Origin: Rhodobacter sp.
GTDB lineage: Bacteria; Pseudomonadota; Alphaproteobacteria; Rhodobacterales; Rhodobacteraceae
DNA length: 38,156 nucleotides
NCBI GenBank assembly: GCA_027487575.1
Contig: JAIYDJ010000098.1
Coordinates: forward strand, 1 to 38,156
Direction of reading: 5' to 3'
Shown: piece by piece, positions 26,989-35,875 of the stretch
How positions within the stretch are numbered: position 1 is the stretch's first letter
Layout of the letters: each line of letters opens with the position of its first letter
Notes under the pieces: generated by a model
The model's input: only the letters and a program-made list of their open reading frames with translations
What the model was told of the DNA's origin: nothing
The model's database searches: none
Made by a program: the position numbers and the translations under genes

Positions 26989-29900
26989 TCACGCAAGGGC
27001 CAACTGGCGAAAGGGACCCGGACCGTACCGGTCGGACAATTGTGCCACCAGTACCGTCAGGTCGCTTGCACCGCCGTCCACAACCTGTTCAGCGACTGAA
27101 TAAAGATACGTCGGCTCCGAAGATGTTATCTCTCGCACGGTGTTTCCAGCACGCTGAAACCGGATCAGATAGGCTTCCCTCTCTTCCCCCACGGGAACTT
27201 CGAAGGATTGCCAGCTGTCGCCATCAATCCTGGTTCGGCGGACCCAGGACAGATGGATGTCCTGTCCCGGCTCTCCGACTCGTCGCAAATGAGCGACGCT
27301 GTAGGGGCGAAGCCCCACCCCGGTAAAGGCGCGCTCGATCTTCACAACACTTCGGTCATCGTAGCCCTTTGATACTGCGCCGAAACGGTAGAAGCGCGAC
27401 AGCCCACGCGCATTGATTGGAAGGTCGATTTGTTGGACCGCGTCATTCAGCAGGACGAACAGGCTGCCCGCCGCCCAGAAAGAAGACGTGGCAGCGTCCG
27501 TTCCCGCCTGCCCGCGCAGCCGCAAGCGGACGTCATAGGTGGCAGGCCCGACCAGTTCCGCCTCGGAAAACTGAAATACCTCCCAGGTATCCGTGGCTCC
27601 ATCCCCAATTGCGGCTGCATTTGCTCCATTGAGGACTGCAACCGGGTCTGAAGAGGCAAGTTCGCCTGCGAGAAGACGGACCCGAACACCGGGCCCACGA
27701 TCCCACAGGCCGCATTGTGCCGCACCAAGGTCCGTTTCCGTGATGCCGATTGTACTGCGTGTCTCCAGCACGCGATTCAGGGTGTAACCTTCGTCGGTTG
27801 CAGCACTCCAGACGGCGACCGGTCCGGGCCACGGCGTGCCTGCCACGGCCGTGTGCGGCGCGTGAGCAACCTCTTCACCTGTCAGAATCGGAAGGTCGAG
27901 GAACAGCGGGTAGACCGGCAGGACAGGCAGAAACGAACGCGACGTGCGCGCGTCTGCAATCTCCCCGCCTGCGATGTAGCTTTCACGCTCAACGCGAACA
28001 GCTTCCACCGACTGGCTTTCCCCCTGCTCGACCCGGTCTATCCTGTAGCGCAACGTTCCGATCTGTACCGTGTCGCCTGTACCAAGTGCACTGGCAGAGG
28101 GCGGCAAGGCAAATCGAACCGTATCACGCGCAACCCGGGACTCGGCCAGCCAGCGTTCCGCAATGTCGTGAGCTTCGGTTGCAGTCAGCACCATGGATAA
28201 ATCGTTGCCCGAAACGACCCTTGATGTGTCATCCGGAAACTGCGCTTCCGCCGTACGCACCGCAAAATCACTGTCTGCGTCTACAAAATTGATCCTGACA
28301 CGGCCCGCCGTTTCGGCATCTGCAGCACGACTTGTTTCCACGACGCCATCAAGATCTTTGGAAACCGCAAGCTGGCCGGTCTCGATCACGACCGGCACGC
28401 GCGCGTCCCGGCGAAGGAACTGCAGTAGTCCCTTTCGCTCAACGACTTCAATGCCATGAGCCTGCGTCAATGCCTGCAAAGCTGATCGACCGGATGCGAT
28501 GTCATTCAGCATGTAACCGCGCACCAAACCATGGGCCCCGGATGCCTCGAATTGCTGGACGCCCGCCTGCTCGCAAATCTCCGAGATGACGCGCGCCAAG
28601 GGTTGAGACCCCGCGCGCCCGTTCAGCCAATGCCCCCTTCGGTAGTTTTCAGCGTCGCTCCAGACTTCTGGCAGATTTGGAAAGGCCGGAAACGGTCGCG
28701 CATCCCAAGCCCACACATGGCTGCGATCCAGATCAAGCATGGCCTGACCCGAAATCGCAGAGATCGGATTGTTGGTTGTCTCCGCCCAGTATTCCCGCAT
28801 GGCGCGCAAGTACTGGACTTGCATCAGATCATCCCGTCGCCCGTTCGATGCGCGAGGCAGCCCGGACTCCGAGGATTTGGCATCCAGAAATCGGTTGGGC
28901 TGATTTGTCCCTTTGTCGATTGCTGCACAGCCGTATTCGGTAAAGCGGAAGGGCTTCGACTGGGGCACCCAATCCGTCGCAGCGTCGTCTCGGACTCCAT
29001 TGACCCGGTTGTGATGTGGCGATTGCCACCAGTTTTTCAGGTCTTTGAACCTGAATACCCAAGGCTCCTCATAAGCTTCATCGGTGATCGGACTGCGCAA
29101 CTGCACTGCTTCGCCCTCTGGGGAAGCATAGAACCAGTCGTACCCTTCCCCGCCGCCCACATTCGCCTTGAGATACTCAACATTGTAGATGGACCCCCAA
29201 CCAGCGTCGGCATGTTCTTCGCCATCGCGCCAGTCCGAGGCCGGTGCATAGTTGTCGATGCCAATGAAATCGATGTTCGGGCTCGCCCAAAGGGGATCAA
29301 GATGAAAGTAAACCGAATTGTCGACGTGATAGCCGAAATACTCCGACCAGTCCGCCGCATAGCTGATCTTCGTCCCTGGACCCAGAACGGCGCGGACGTC
29401 GGCAGCCAACTGGATCATCGCCGTGACAACGGGAAAGCTGTCAGAGCTGCCCCGGATCTGGGTCAGTCCCCGCAATTCCGACCCAATGCAGAATGCATCG
29501 ACCCCGCCTGCAGCTGCGCAAAGATGCGCATAGTGCAAGATGAACCGTCGATAACCCCAGTCTTCCGGACCGGCAAAGTTGACAGTGTCGTCGCTGACAG
29601 AAAACTGGTTTGGCTGAACGGTTCCGAAAAAGGTTTCGGCTTCTGCCTCCGCCCCCGGAGTGCGATCAGAGCTTCCTGCCCGCCCCGGCGCGACGTTCAA
29701 GGTGATGCGCCCTCGCCAAGGCAACGCGGGTTGTCCTGCATTTCCGCTCCATGGGTCGGGAAGCGTGTTTCCGACAAGCTGATCCATCAGGATGAAGGGA
29801 TAGAACATCACCTCCTGCCCTCCTGCGCGAATGGCCCGGATCGCCTCTACCACAGACGCATCCGCCGGAGTTCCACCGTAAACCGACGACCCTTGCAGCC

Positions 29901-30882
29901 TCGGCACCACATCCGCAGTGCCCCGCGAAACGCCTGATACACGCCAAGGCATCCCCACACCGTCTTGCAAAGCCTGTTCAACCTTTGGCTTTACCTCGCA
30001 GGATGCACACCGCAAATCGCTGCCAAACCAGCTGACGATCAGCGATACGGACCCGACCTGTGGCAGTTCTTCCCGCATTTGTGAAAGTGAGGCTGAAAAA
30101 TCCGTCTGCCCCGAAGGAGAATGCACATTTGCCGAACGATTGGCCCCCGGTCCTTCGCTGTAGTGCACCGGCGTTGTGGCATAGGCGTATTCCCCGGTCC
30201 CGGGGATCATGCACACCGCCCGCACGCTGTCCGCCAGGTCAAGCTCCGTGTTGGCGCGCAGTCCCTGAGCCCGCCGCAACACCTCAAACGAAAACTGCGG
30301 AACCCGATTGCCGAATGCGGAAAGATCAAGGTCCTCGATCACGACATAGGCAATCCCACGATAGCTCGGCGCCAGCCCCGACCCTTCGACCGCTTCGATC
30401 TTCGGGTCTGGCAGTTGGGTGTCATTTCCCGGGTAAACGCGCAGATCAAGGGCATCCGCCGCAATCTCCACCCCATCCGCCCAGATCCGCCCGACGCGGG
30501 TGATCTCGCCCTCGCAAAGGGCAATTGCCAGCGAAACCGAATAGGAGTGGCTTGTGGTGCGCGGGCGCGGTGCGCCCTTTCCCCCACCGGAAGAGACGAA
30601 TCGTTCCTGAAACCGAGTTGCCCAGACGACCTGACCGCCAACCCGCATCCTTCCCCAGACCTTCGCGATCGCCGTGCCTTCACTCGCCCCCATCAGGCGA
30701 AAGCGATCGATCCTGCCCGTTTCCACAGGCTCCGAACCGGCGCCCATAATCCGCTGATCGATCACCCGGCCCAGCGTCGCACCGACAGCCCGTCCGATCA
30801 CCGCACCGGACAACCCCAGTAAGGTGCCGCCAAACCCGGCCCCAATGCCTGCCCCGGCCGCAGAAAGCAAAATCGTGGCCAT
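26989..30882 (-). CDS. orfg15: GTA tail-tip / host-specificity protein (orfg15)
   Basis: 1297 residues, by far the largest GTA gene. An N-terminal hydrophobic glycine-rich segment (about 1-45, GAGIGAGFGGTLLGL) precedes tail-protein domains. A glycoside-hydrolase-like TIM barrel occupies roughly 430-760, with CIGSELRGLTQI, IDFIGIDNYAP and FTEYGCAAID supplying candidate acidic residues. A phage-tail-protein module follows (about 770-970), and the rest resembles fibre-like receptor-binding regions. In the R. capsulatus GTA this protein forms the tip that reaches the recipient. The ATG has AGGAG 8 bases upstream inside the end of orfg14; the gap is three bases. Compared with its GTA neighbours the sequence looks slightly less GC-rich. 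Confidence 0.95.
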   Translation of the reverse strand: MATILLSAAGAGIGAGFGGTLLGLSGAVIGRAVGATLGRVIDQRIMGAGSEPVETGRIDRFRLMGASEGTAIAKVWGRMRVGGQVVWATRFQERFVSSGGGKGAPRPRTTSHSYSVSLAIALCEGEITRVGRIWADGVEIAADALDLRVYPGNDTQLPDPKIEAVEGSGLAPSYRGIAYVVIEDLDLSAFGNRVPQFSFEVLRRAQGLRANTELDLADSVRAVCMIPGTGEYAYATTPVHYSEGPGANRSANVHSPSGQTDFSASLSQMREELPQVGSVSLIVSWFGSDLRCASCEVKPKVEQALQDGVGMPWRVSGVSRGTADVVPRLQGSSVYGGTPADASVVEAIRAIRAGGQEVMFYPFILMDQLVGNTLPDPWSGNAGQPALPWRGRITLNVAPGRAGSSDRTPGAEAEAETFFGTVQPNQFSVSDDTVNFAGPEDWGYRRFILHYAHLCAAAGGVDAFCIGSELRGLTQIRGSSDSFPVVTAMIQLAADVRAVLGPGTKISYAADWSEYFGYHVDNSVYFHLDPLWASPNIDFIGIDNYAPASDWRDGEEHADAGWGSIYNVEYLKANVGGGEGYDWFYASPEGEAVQLRSPITDEAYEEPWVFRFKDLKNWWQSPHHNRVNGVRDDAATDWVPQSKPFRFTEYGCAAIDKGTNQPNRFLDAKSSESGLPRASNGRRDDLMQVQYLRAMREYWAETTNNPISAISGQAMLDLDRSHVWAWDARPFPAFPNLPEVWSDAENYRRGHWLNGRAGSQPLARVISEICEQAGVQQFEASGAHGLVRGYMLNDIASGRSALQALTQAHGIEVVERKGLLQFLRRDARVPVVIETGQLAVSKDLDGVVETSRAADAETAGRVRINFVDADSDFAVRTAEAQFPDDTSRVVSGNDLSMVLTATEAHDIAERWLAESRVARDTVRFALPPSASALGTGDTVQIGTLRYRIDRVEQGESQSVEAVRVERESYIAGGEIADARTSRSFLPVLPVYPLFLDLPILTGEEVAHAPHTAVAGTPWPGPVAVWSAATDEGYTLNRVLETRSTIGITETDLGAAQCGLWDRGPGVRVRLLAGELASSDPVAVLNGANAAAIGDGATDTWEVFQFSEAELVGPATYDVRLRLRGQAGTDAATSSFWAAGSLFVLLNDAVQQIDLPINARGLSRFYRFGAVSKGYDDRSVVKIERAFTGVGLRPYSVAHLRRVGEPGQDIHLSWVRRTRIDGDSWQSFEVPVGEEREAYLIRFQRAGNTVREITSSEPTYLYSVAEQVVDGGASDLTVLVAQLSDRYGPGPFRQLALA

Positions 30883-30885
30883 GCG

Positions 30886-31326
30886 TCAATCTCCTGAAGG
30901 GAAAGCAAATCTCGCGACGATACGGCGCGACCAAGGTGCGGACAGCGACGTTTCCACGACCCCATGCCCGGTGTAGGCGTGAATGAATGTCGGACAGCCG
31001 TTTGTTTCACTGAAGACGCCCAGATGCTTGGCTACCGCCCCGGCCCGCATCCGGAACAGCAGAACGTCGCCGACATCAAAAGACCCCAACGGTTTGGCAA
31101 TCAACCAACGCGCGGCAGCCGCCAGCAGTTCTTCACGCCCTGACGGTTCGGACCAGTCAGTGGTATAGGCGGGCACGGCCTCCGGCTCGGGTCCGCGCAG
31201 CTCTCGCCAGACACCCCGCAACAACCCGAGGCAGTCGGTTCCGGCACCCTTGGCCGATGCCTGATGCAAATAGGGTGTCCCGATCCATCCTCGCGCGATT
31301 TCGACTACCCGCAATCCGGATGTCAT
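30886..31326 (-). CDS. orfg14: GTA NlpC/P60 peptidase (orfg14)
   Basis: 146-residue cell-wall peptidase of the NlpC/P60 fold. The catalytic cysteine is in GTDCLGLLRGV (C32), a histidine in AKHLGVFSE (H101) and a third polar residue in FIHAYTGHG (H116). It carries the usual WIGTPYLHQ lead-in and DVGDVLLFR segment. In GTA particles it sits at the tail tip and is thought to open a path through the recipient peptidoglycan. Its ATG overlaps the orfg13 stop codon (ATGA), so translation is coupled. Length and motifs are complete. Confidence 0.95.
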   Translation of the reverse strand: MTSGLRVVEIARGWIGTPYLHQASAKGAGTDCLGLLRGVWRELRGPEPEAVPAYTTDWSEPSGREELLAAAARWLIAKPLGSFDVGDVLLFRMRAGAVAKHLGVFSETNGCPTFIHAYTGHGVVETSLSAPWSRRIVARFAFPSGD

Positions 31327-32198
31327 CGAACCACGCTCCCGCCGTCGTTGACCTGCGTGGAAACCGGGTAAGAGGCCAGCCAGTCATCCCCCGGAATATG
31401 GGGAAAGCCTCTGAAGTTCAGGAAGTTACCGAACTTGCCCCGGCAAGTGTCTGCCGTCTTGTCACACCCCGCCTCCAGGCGCACCATGTCACCGGCAACA
31501 GGATCAACCCCCAGCACCGCCCACAACTCGATCAGCCGGAATGCGGCGTCCATACGGTCATGCTTGATCAGCCCGACCAATCCTGCCGCCGCACCGGACG
31601 TAACAAGAAGCTTCCCTCTCTGAAACCAGTCTTTCGCAAAATTCGGCACAGCAGACAAACGCACCACGCTGCCAGCGACAGAGACAACCGTGGCATCTAC
31701 ACTGAATTCGGGTTGCAACACGTTCAACTTGCAATCCGAATCGCCCAAAACCGCCGAACAGGCCCGTTGATAGGTCCTCCCTTGCGGCTGGTTCAGCGGC
31801 TCGGTCTGCCCCCGCAGCTCGGCGCGAAACTGGCCGCCCGCCCGTGTGATCTCGCCGAATGTTCCGCGAAACTGTTCAACCCGCTGCTCCGGGTTCGCCC
31901 AGTTCACGATCCAACAGCGAATGTCCGCGCCATCAAACCGTCCCGCCAGAATATCGGCCTCGGTGACCGAGGTATCGGACAAGGCTCCTAGCGCTTCCGA
32001 ATTATCGACGGACAGCCCGGTTGTCTGCTGAACCACCCGCGCCGTCATGCCCGCGCTGGCCTTGAAAAGGTGCCCGCCAAAGGACAGGTCGGCATCATGG
32101 TCGGTGAAGCCATAGGCTGCCCCGTCGCGCCGCACAACCAGCCACGCACGGCACACCGTGGTCGCACCGGTCGCCAGATGATCGTACAGCGCGCTCAT
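31323..32198 (-). CDS. orfg13: GTA baseplate hub protein, DUF2163/BR0599-type (orfg13)
   Basis: 291 residues. The N-terminal DUF2163 part has LVVRRDGAAYGFTDHDADLSF. The C-terminal cysteine-rich end has CDKTADTCRGKFGNFLNFRG and FPHIPGDDWL. Such cysteines (also ACSAVLGDSDCKLNV) bind an iron-sulfur cluster or metal in related phage hub proteins. In GTA it forms the hub under the distal tail ring. Its ATG overlaps the orfg12 stop (ATGA) and its stop overlaps orfg14, giving a fully coupled tail block. Confidence 0.94.
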   Translation of the reverse strand: MSALYDHLATGATTVCRAWLVVRRDGAAYGFTDHDADLSFGGHLFKASAGMTARVVQQTTGLSVDNSEALGALSDTSVTEADILAGRFDGADIRCWIVNWANPEQRVEQFRGTFGEITRAGGQFRAELRGQTEPLNQPQGRTYQRACSAVLGDSDCKLNVLQPEFSVDATVVSVAGSVVRLSAVPNFAKDWFQRGKLLVTSGAAAGLVGLIKHDRMDAAFRLIELWAVLGVDPVAGDMVRLEAGCDKTADTCRGKFGNFLNFRGFPHIPGDDWLASYPVSTQVNDGGSVVR

Positions 32199-32827
32199 AC
32201 CCGCACCTCAATCACGGGCACACTCGGCACTTCCCCCGCCTGAAATGCCCCGATCGAAGTCTGCAGCCGGTCGGTGTCAAACCGGACCGGCACGTCAAAC
32301 TCGAACCCCGCCGTGATCAACACGCCGATGTCGGGGGGCGATGCAAACGTGATGACTCCAGTGGCGGGATCTACCGAAAATTCCACTGTGTCCACCTTCG
32401 GATCACCGGCCAATGCCACAAGCACCGATCCTGAAACCGGCTTTGCGACGGGCCGTACATAGGTTTGCAGCCCCGACCGATAGGTTTTCGACAGACCGAA
32501 TGCCACGGTCACCCCATCTCCGCGCGCGATGGTCTGGTCAGAAGGCGAAATCTTCTGCGAAGGCTTGCAAGACCGGTAATCCGACCAGTCTTTCCACCTG
32601 AACCCATGCAGTTGCCCGCGTCTCGCCTCGAAAAACGCGATCAGAGTCTCCACATCGTCCAGACTGCGCAGTCCAAGTCCCGCATCATACCGACGCCGTG
32701 AATGCGCCCACGGGGAATTGCGTTCTTCGAACCCGTTGGCCAACGTCACCACGTCCGTCCGCCGTTCCGGTCCGCCAAGCGACCCAAAGCTCAGGTTAAC
32801 CGGAAACCGTATCTCGTGAAAGCTCAT
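32195..32827 (-). CDS. orfg12: GTA distal tail protein, DUF2460 (orfg12)
   Basis: 210 residues of the TIGR02217/DUF2460 family. Visible hallmarks are FHEIRFPVNLSFGSLGGPER at the start, RRYDAGLGLRSLDDVETLIAFFEAR, LHGFRWKDWSDYRSC and FEFDVPVRFDTDRL near the end. It forms the ring joining the tube to the baseplate hub. The ATG at 32827 has GGGCGGAG upstream and stands 9 bases after orfg11. The stop overlaps orfg13. Confidence 0.95.
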   Translation of the reverse strand: MSFHEIRFPVNLSFGSLGGPERRTDVVTLANGFEERNSPWAHSRRRYDAGLGLRSLDDVETLIAFFEARRGQLHGFRWKDWSDYRSCKPSQKISPSDQTIARGDGVTVAFGLSKTYRSGLQTYVRPVAKPVSGSVLVALAGDPKVDTVEFSVDPATGVITFASPPDIGVLITAGFEFDVPVRFDTDRLQTSIGAFQAGEVPSVPVIEVRV

Positions 32828-32836
32828 GCTCCGCCC

Positions 32837-33487
32837 CTACCTGTTTCGCTGGCCCCGGCTCAGTGCTCGCATGGCCTGGGCAGCGACCTGAGTCTGACTG
32901 CGTTGAAACCCGGCGACGTCGGGCGTCGAGATGTTCATAACGACGGTCACGCTGCGCCCCTGCGGCGCCTGCACGCCCAACCGACCGTCCGCACCGCGCG
33001 CAAGCGGCATGATGGCTTCTGGCCCCGCTTCGCCCATCAGACCGGTGCCACCCCGCATCGGGAAAGCGGTCGGGGTATTGACGATGCCACCCTTTGCAAA
33101 AGGCATGACTCGCCCCTGACTGAACGATCCGCCCTTTTCGAACGGCATCAGCCCGCCCAGCAACCCGTTGACGCCTTGGGCCAACGCCCCTCCCAACGCG
33201 TTTTGTACCGGCCGGAATGCTACGTTGAACACTGTATCGGCCAACGACGAAGCCAGTCCGCGCAGCGCGTCCGACAGCTTCATCCCGTCGAACACAACGC
33301 CATCGAAGGCCCGTCGCAACCCGCCGGAAAACCCCGAAGACAGCGCGCCGACTTCGCGTCCGGTGAATACCAGACTGTCCCGCATTCGCGCCAACTCACC
33401 GTCAAACGCCGACACCATATTGGCTGCACCGCCCAGCGTCGCCTCCAGCGCCGCAATCTGCTCCTGCAAATCCTCGATCTCTGCCAT
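32837..33487 (-). CDS. orfg11: GTA tail tape measure protein (orfg11)
   Basis: 216 residues, very short for a tape measure, in keeping with the short GTA tail. A coiled-coil start (AEIEDLQEQIAALEATLGG) is followed by a helical amphipathic region (FSGGLRRAFDGVVFDG and LASSLADTVFNVAFRPV), then Gly/Pro-rich MPFEKGG and MPFAKGGIVNTPT motifs and GEAGPEAIMPL, the standard C-terminal signature of lambda-like tape measures. It sets tail length and fills the tube. AGGAAG precedes the ATG at 33487. Its first 86 bases overlap the end of the small chaperone gene in another frame. Confidence 0.93.
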   Translation of the reverse strand: MAEIEDLQEQIAALEATLGGAANMVSAFDGELARMRDSLVFTGREVGALSSGFSGGLRRAFDGVVFDGMKLSDALRGLASSLADTVFNVAFRPVQNALGGALAQGVNGLLGGLMPFEKGGSFSQGRVMPFAKGGIVNTPTAFPMRGGTGLMGEAGPEAIMPLARGADGRLGVQAPQGRSVTVVMNISTPDVAGFQRSQTQVAAQAMRALSRGQRNR

Positions 33488-33680
33488 CTTCCTGCCCTTT
33501 CCTGATGTCCGGAAACGCTGCCGCCAACTGGTCCAGCCCCGCTCGCGTCAGCGACGGGGCCATACGCTCTGCCCCGAGCATGATCTTCAGTTCGATCGGG
33601 GTCAGCCGCCAGAAGACGTCCGGGGCCAACCCCAGACCCTGCAAGCCCGCCCGCATCAGACCCGGCCAGTCCAGTGTCAT
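33402..33680 (-). CDS. orfg10.1: GTA tail assembly chaperone (orfg10.1)
   Basis: Small ORF of 92 residues: LDWPGLMRAGLQGLGL, APDVFWRLTPIELKIML and LTRAGLDQLAAAFPD, the usual short chaperone of GTA clusters that sits between orfg10 and the tape measure gene. The ATG at 33680 overlaps the orfg10 TGA (ATGA). The conserved part ends near residue 65; the frame then runs 86 bases into the tape measure gene and gives a glycine-rich tail of doubtful value (DCGAGGDAGRCSQ). In tailed phages the two chaperones act together on the tape measure. It lies in a frame different from both neighbours. Confidence 0.82.
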   Translation of the reverse strand: MTLDWPGLMRAGLQGLGLAPDVFWRLTPIELKIMLGAERMAPSLTRAGLDQLAAAFPDIRKGQEDGRDRGFAGADCGAGGDAGRCSQYGVGV

Positions 33681-33991
33681 TCGCGCACCGAAAACGCCCG
33701 TGCCAGCAGTTCGGCCGCCGCCTGCGCCGCTGCAACCGGCCCGCCGCCGATTTCGACGCAGCGCAGGTCTGCGGCCGTGCCCTGCCATCCGCCGCCCCGC
33801 AACCCCGCCACGATCAGCGCAAGCACGTCGCGCGTCGAAAACCGCGATCCCTCGAACCGCTCGATCAACTCCATCAGGGTGCCCACTTCCAGCGCCGCCT
33901 CCAGTTCTGCCAGCGCCCCCAGCGTCAACTTGGCCACATGGCGTTGGCCATCCAGCCAGAGCGCCACCTCCCCCGCCCACGGGTTCGCCAT
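33677..33991 (-). CDS. orfg10: GTA tail assembly chaperone, gp10 family (orfg10)
   Basis: 104 residues of the GTA-gp10 family: GEVALWLDGQRHVAKLTLGA, LAELEAALEVGTLMELIERF and DVLALIVAGLRGGGW. It is the first of two chaperones that coat the tape measure during assembly and is not expected in the finished particle. The ATG at 33991 overlaps the orfg9 TGA (TGATG); a GTG at 33994 is an alternative. The stop overlaps the start of orfg10.1 (ATGA). I saw no slippery heptamer for a programmed frameshift, so coupling rather than fusion is likely. Confidence 0.92.
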   Translation of the reverse strand: MANPWAGEVALWLDGQRHVAKLTLGALAELEAALEVGTLMELIERFEGSRFSTRDVLALIVAGLRGGGWQGTAADLRCVEIGGGPVAAAQAAAELLARAFSVRE

Positions 33992-34404
33992 CACAGGGCC
34001 GTAAAGGTCAGCGCACCCGCCGACGCCAGCGACATCTCGTAGGTCGCCTCGCCGTTGTGACTGCCGGCATACTCGATGGCGGTGATCTGAAACGGGCCTT
34101 CGACCACACCAAAATCAGGGACGATGACCTGAAACTCCGGCATCTGGGCGTCAAAGAAGATCTGACGCGCCCGTTCGTCCGTGTTGGCGTCGCGAAACAC
34201 GCCCGAGCCCGAAATCGAAGCCGACTTGACCCCTGCACCCGCCAGCAATTCCCGCCAGCCGCCCGTGCTTTCCAGGCTTGTCACATCGACCGTTTCGGCG
34301 TTGAAGCTGATCCGGGTCGCCCGCAGCCCGGCCACGGTTTCAAATGATCCGTCGCCGATCATGTCGACCTTGATCAGCAAATCCTTGCCGCTTTGCACAG
34401 CCAT
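33991..34404 (-). CDS. orfg9: GTA major tail tube protein (orfg9)
   Basis: 137 residues of the TIGR02126/phage major tail protein family: GKDLLIKVDMIGDGSFETVA, the AETVDVTSLESTGGWRELL segment, KSASISGSGVFRD and YEMSLASAGALTF. It polymerises into the tail tube. The second ATG at 34404 (MAVQSGK) is chosen because GGAG lies 7 bases before it; the ATG at 34410 is too close. A 48-bp gap separates it from orfg8, more than at most other junctions. Confidence 0.95.
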   Translation of the reverse strand: MAVQSGKDLLIKVDMIGDGSFETVAGLRATRISFNAETVDVTSLESTGGWRELLAGAGVKSASISGSGVFRDANTDERARQIFFDAQMPEFQVIVPDFGVVEGPFQITAIEYAGSHNGEATYEMSLASAGALTFTAL

Positions 34405-34452
34405 GTCCATTCTCCGATGTTGTCAGAAGACCCGCCAAAAGGGCGGCCATTT

Positions 34453-34851
34453 TCAAATCTCGACACGCGCCCGAAAGGTCATGTCGATCCGCCGAACGCC
34501 GCCTTCGCCCAGCCGCCGCGCCCGGGCCTGCACGAAAGCAAGGTAGACCAGCCGGCCCGTCGTCAGGGTCATCCCGCTTCCGGTCAGCGCGTCAGACACG
34601 GCACCGGCCACCAGTTTGGCCGCACGAAACCCGGTGGCCTTGCTGATCACCGCGACGGAGAACACATGGTCCGCCCCCTTGCCCGATGCGTCGGATCGAT
34701 CATTCACGACCTCGGGACCGATCAGAACAAAGGTGTCCGGCCCGACGCCCGGGGGCGTGGCATCCAGAACCAGCACGCCGGCCAAGGCTGGAAATCCCGT
34801 CAGGCGCCCATAGATCGCCGCCTGAAGCGCGGCCGCTGCGGAATAAGTCAT
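34453..34851 (-). CDS. orfg8: GTA tail terminator, DUF3168 (orfg8)
   Basis: 132 residues of the DUF3168 family: AALQAAIYGRLTGFPALAGV, VLIGPEVVNDRSDASG, DHVFSVAVISKATGF and a basic end RRIDMTFRARVEI. In tailed particles this ring caps the tail tube at the head side. The ATG overlaps the orfg7 stop (ATGA). The N-terminal DATPPGVGPDTF segment is typical for the family. Confidence 0.93.
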   Translation of the reverse strand: MTYSAAAALQAAIYGRLTGFPALAGVLVLDATPPGVGPDTFVLIGPEVVNDRSDASGKGADHVFSVAVISKATGFRAAKLVAGAVSDALTGSGMTLTTGRLVYLAFVQARARRLGEGGVRRIDMTFRARVEI

Positions 34852-35183
34852 GTCGGTTCCTCCTCACGCGCAAAGCAGGTGAGGTAAGCCGCCGACGCGT
34901 CGCGTTCGGTCACCGCGAGGATCAGGAAAATGCGCGCCCCGTCGCGAAAGCGCTGCTCCGGCCGGGGCCGCTGGGGTGATCCTACCACCGCACCCCGCAC
35001 GGTGATCCGGTAGTTGACCGATGCCACCTGCACCTCTTCGCCAGCGGTTTCACGCCCCGAAGACGCCCGAACTTCGCCCCAGACAACTCCCAGCGGCACC
35101 CACGAAATTGTCAAGCCCCCTGCGCCATCGGCCGCCTCGACCGGAGTTTCCAACGTGAGGGGCCGGTTCAGAACGACGCTCAT
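34848..35183 (-). CDS. orfg7: GTA head-tail stopper / head closure protein (orfg7)
   Basis: 111 residues of the phage head-closure family (beta-barrel joining adaptor to tail). The sequence has LNRPLTLETPVEAADGAGG, VWGEVRASSGRE, VNYRITVRG and a C-terminal FLILAVTERDASAAYLTC, standard for this group. Its ATG overlaps the orfg6 stop (ATGA) and its stop overlaps orfg8. Complete with no odd feature. Confidence 0.93.
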   Translation of the reverse strand: MSVVLNRPLTLETPVEAADGAGGLTISWVPLGVVWGEVRASSGRETAGEEVQVASVNYRITVRGAVVGSPQRPRPEQRFRDGARIFLILAVTERDASAAYLTCFAREEEPT

Positions 35184-35776
35184 GCCGCACCGCCGCCCAG
35201 AACCCGCACGTTTCGCCAGCGTTCGATCAGCGCCTGCACCGCGAACGGCAGGCTGGCCGCGAGTCCCGCCTCGTGCCGACTCTCGTAGAATTCCGCTGCC
35301 AGCATCAGCACGGCCTGCGCCAGGTCGGCAGGAACCGCAGCCCAGGTCGCGCCGAAGCCTGCGTCAAAGACCACCTCGGCCTTCCCATTCACCGGCACTG
35401 CCGGCAGCAGCAATCCGACGGCTGCCAGCCGGGGCCGGTGTGTGTCCGGGACCAGCCGGTACCGGGCGGGGTCCACAATGGTGACACTCCCCGAAGCATC
35501 CACCAGCGAGACTAGAACCACCGCCGAAACCGGGGCCACAGGAAGCGCCTGCCCCTGCAGATCGCGCCATTCCTCCAGGATCCAAAGGAACCTCCGGGCA
35601 ATCACAACCTTGCCGATGCGCCCCTCGATGGCGGCGAGTGCGCTGCGCAGGTAGCCCTCGATCAAGGCATCCTGCATCCCGTCATCGGAAAAACCGGTTC
35701 CCAGACGCAGATGATCCTTCAATCCCTGCACCGGCAGCGCCACCCCCGGCACCCCCGTCTGTTCGATCAACATCAT
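35180..35776 (-). CDS. orfg6: GTA head-tail adaptor / connector (orfg6)
   Basis: 198 residues of the phage connector family (TIGR02215). It contains ALPVQGLKDHLRLGTGFSDD, the helical DALIEGYLRSALAAIEGRIG, FLWILEEWRDLQGQALPV and FDAGFGATWAAVPADLAQAV. It binds under the portal ring. Start at the tandem ATG (35776/35773), with GGAGAG about 5 bases upstream. The frame stays open to 35875 and starts with an ATG inside the inverted repeat, but that 33-residue extension has no family resemblance. Confidence 0.94.
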   Translation of the reverse strand: MMLIEQTGVPGVALPVQGLKDHLRLGTGFSDDGMQDALIEGYLRSALAAIEGRIGKVVIARRFLWILEEWRDLQGQALPVAPVSAVVLVSLVDASGSVTIVDPARYRLVPDTHRPRLAAVGLLLPAVPVNGKAEVVFDAGFGATWAAVPADLAQAVLMLAAEFYESRHEAGLAASLPFAVQALIERWRNVRVLGGGAA

Positions 35777-35803
35777 GTCCGCTCTCCAACCCTCGCAAAA
35801 CCA

Positions 35804-35875
35804 ATGGACGCGCGCCCCGCACCGCTCGGACGGAGGGGAGCTGCTAGACGACGCGGGAAACCGGCGCGCGTCCAT
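35804..35875. repeat. Long-loop inverted repeat in the GTA capsid-adaptor gap
   Basis: ATGGACGCGCGCC at 35804-35816 and its exact complement at 35863-35875 enclose 46 bases. It lies between the capsid stop (35914) and the adaptor start (35776), the only sizeable gap (137 bp) in this part of the cluster. A second small GC stem (CCCGG with CCGGG) sits at 35878-35898. In mRNA this would form a stable hairpin after the capsid message, possibly a partial terminator or stabilising structure that lets capsid exceed downstream proteins. No T-tract. Function is inference. Confidence 0.55.

Noticed and set aside
28531..29937. A 468-codon plus-strand frame inside orfg15
   Set aside because: Antisense to a well-supported GTA gene with clear domains; no start signal or recognisable motif.
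33660..33700. Programmed frameshift between the two GTA tail chaperone genes
   Set aside because: The junction is a plain ATGA overlap and no X XXY YYZ slippery heptamer is present nearby.
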